Positions 62,796 to 64,000 of a stretch of 64,000 nucleotides of DNA are shown here, in pieces (the stretch's first letter is position 1; every line of letters begins with the position of its first letter). The stretch is from the NCBI GenBank assembly GCA_015501585.1, contig JADNRY010000154.1, positions 62,001 to 126,000 on the forward strand. The letters are read 5' to 3'. Below the pieces are notes generated by a model, which did not search any database, was not told where the DNA came from, and was given only the letters and a program-made list of their open reading frames with translations. Both the position numbers and the translations under genes were made by a program. This stretch comes from Rhodocollybia butyracea (lineage: Eukaryota > Basidiomycota > Agaricomycetes > Agaricales > Omphalotaceae).

Positions 62796-63871
62796 TGATA
62801 CGGCCCAGAATTGTTTGGGCATAAACATGCAGTATATGCGTGTTTTTGGCACCAAGTCATGCTGTATTAGACATATGCACTGTACAAAGTATTCCAGAAT
62901 CCGCCGTTACCGCGCGACATCATTAAAAGACACAGATGTTAATTGTTGATGACATCAAAACTGAGTCTCGGCAACAGAACACAGTTGTAATCAATGATAG
63001 TGCAAAGAATACTGAAACCCACCACAAATATGACTTATATTCAGACTATTGAAGCGATCCAAAGGGTATCTTATTACAACTAGAAGACTACTAGACAGAA
63101 GGAACAAGTATCAACGTTAAACGGTCCAAGCGGGACTTCCCATCAGAAATTGATGTGAGGAGATTAATGTATCGCCGACCCCGAGGAGATTGATGCGAGG
63201 AGATTGATGTGCCGAGGTTCCGGGATCATATCAAGATCATGCCGCGGCGTCCCGCAGATTTAAGACAGCGCGTGAAATAAATATTTCATGAGCTGTTTAT
63301 TGAATAACAAGAGCATATGTACTCCCACACAACTCATATGGTGTATTTACACTGTGATATTGAAATACAGTATATAAGAAGGTGTTCCAGACGAAATGGA
63401 GGCAAGCACTTTCCTCCCCCCATTCCTGTTACAGGGTTGGTGTGGTTGGTTTGTGTCTTCTAGTGACAAGTGCACATTAAACAAGAGTACAAGTTTAAAT
63501 GAAATAAGAAAGTATAAAGAAAGAAAACCAAAGTCCTTAGTAACTACCTTATGCTCCAGAAAGTTAATAGCAGTGAGAGTGTTGTGAGTAGCGCATACTC
63601 TCTCTGTCAATTGTACTTTTAGTGTAAAGTCTAAGTTCAGGCAATTGAAAGATAAAGATTAAAGCATGCCCGAGTTTGTTAGAATCTCGAGACAGAAAAT
63701 CTATCACAACCTTGTAAATATGATGCAGATGTATGTACTTGCAATAAGAATTCTGACTTGTTCAATGATAACCCCCTTGAACTCATGTTAGTCTTTGGTG
63801 TGTGTTGGTGTTGGTGTGAGATATTTAGCTTCATACTAGCATTTTATGCATAGCCCAGAGTTGGCATAACA
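62796..63871 (+). repeat. 3' LTR
   Basis: 1076 bp, almost identical to the 5' LTR. It is immediately preceded by a polypurine tract and followed by AGGG and by array-spacer sequence (TACTCGGGCCGAAATTG..., compare 35080-35100). Confidence 0.93.
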
Positions 63872-64000
63872 AGGGTTGGAGGCAATGGATGCAAGCGCTC
63901 AAGCAGTAGTACTCGGGCCGAAATTGAAACCGCCGCTCGGCGTCTTCAGTGATTCCAACTTGTGGTCCCGCTAAAGAGGAAGAGACAGCCAGATGTACTA
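63872..64000. repeat. Array spacer, unit 6, resumed
   Basis: Sequence after the retrotransposon (ACTCGGGCCG, GGCGTCTTC) matches the segment just upstream of P5CDH in units 1-5, so the array continues beyond the window. Confidence 0.7.

Larger units (their letters stand above)
57061..63871 (+). mobile_element. LTR retrotransposon, young LTRs, no coding capacity visible
   Basis: The 6811-bp element has direct LTRs at 57061-58135 and 62796-63871, with TG...CA ends (TGATACGG...GGCATAACA). A candidate primer-binding site (TGGAGCCCACCGCGAGG) starts at 58138 and a polypurine tract (AAGAAAAGGGGGGA) lies just before the right LTR. AGGG flanks both sides (57057-57060 and 63872-63875), or AAGGG if one A is shared. 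The 4660-bp interior has no ORF above about 100 codons and no recognisable gag, protease, RT or integrase. It therefore looks like a non-autonomous LARD-type element. Superfamily is unassigned. Confidence 0.88.

Overview
The window looks like an accessory region of a filamentous basidiomycete genome, most likely Agaricomycetes. Genes carry short (about 45-60 nt) GT-AG introns with CTAAC-like branch points. TPR-CHAT proteins of the type expanded in mushroom-forming fungi are present, and transposable elements are abundant. There are no bacterial-style operons, tRNAs or rRNAs that I can see. The species cannot be named from sequence alone.

Layout. (1) 1-4414 is a MULE-type transposon gene with a GCM-like zinc finger, a DDE transposase core and a ubiquitin-peptidase-like domain. 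Its 5' end lies outside the window, and it is followed by a TGTMCGAGCA tandem repeat and a GC-rich tail to about 5190. (2) From about 5215 to the end runs a tandem array of one composite unit. Each unit has a spacer with unrecognised minus-strand exon-like remnants, then a plus-strand delta-1-pyrroline-5-carboxylate dehydrogenase (P5CDH, ALDH4 family) relic, then a short spacer, then a minus-strand TPR-CHAT gene, so the two genes lie tail to tail. Five units are complete enough to recognise. CHAT main exons are at 9988-13176, 19771-23343, 29097-33196, 37240-40962 and 51411-55129. A sixth unit begins after 55130.

State of the genes. All P5CDH copies are broken. Four of the five CHAT copies carry frameshifts or stops. 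Only the fourth (37240-40962) is fully open. It encodes about 15 repeats of 45 residues followed by a CHAT caspase-like domain with its His/Cys pair intact.

Mobile elements. Nearly every unit carries a private insertion defined by its own target-site duplication (TSD). They are: a 100-bp poly-A retroposon (6779-6878, 14-bp TSD); two solo LTRs (15101-15389, TSD CATAC; 19043-19313, TSD TGTAG); a palindromic CACTG MITE (28264-28410, with a second copy at 46513-46670); a cluster of three hAT elements (43381-44878 with 43814-44585 nested inside it, and 44901-47794), all with exact 8-bp TSDs; and a 6.8-kb LTR retrotransposon (57061-63871) with almost identical LTRs but no long ORF inside. These insertions came after the duplications and give relative dates for the array.

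Function. CHAT is a caspase-like peptidase fold. TPR-CHAT proteins in bacteria act in regulated proteolysis (for example Csx29). The fungal role is unknown. The picture is birth and death of a TPR-CHAT family by segmental duplication, with P5CDH apparently carried along as a passenger.
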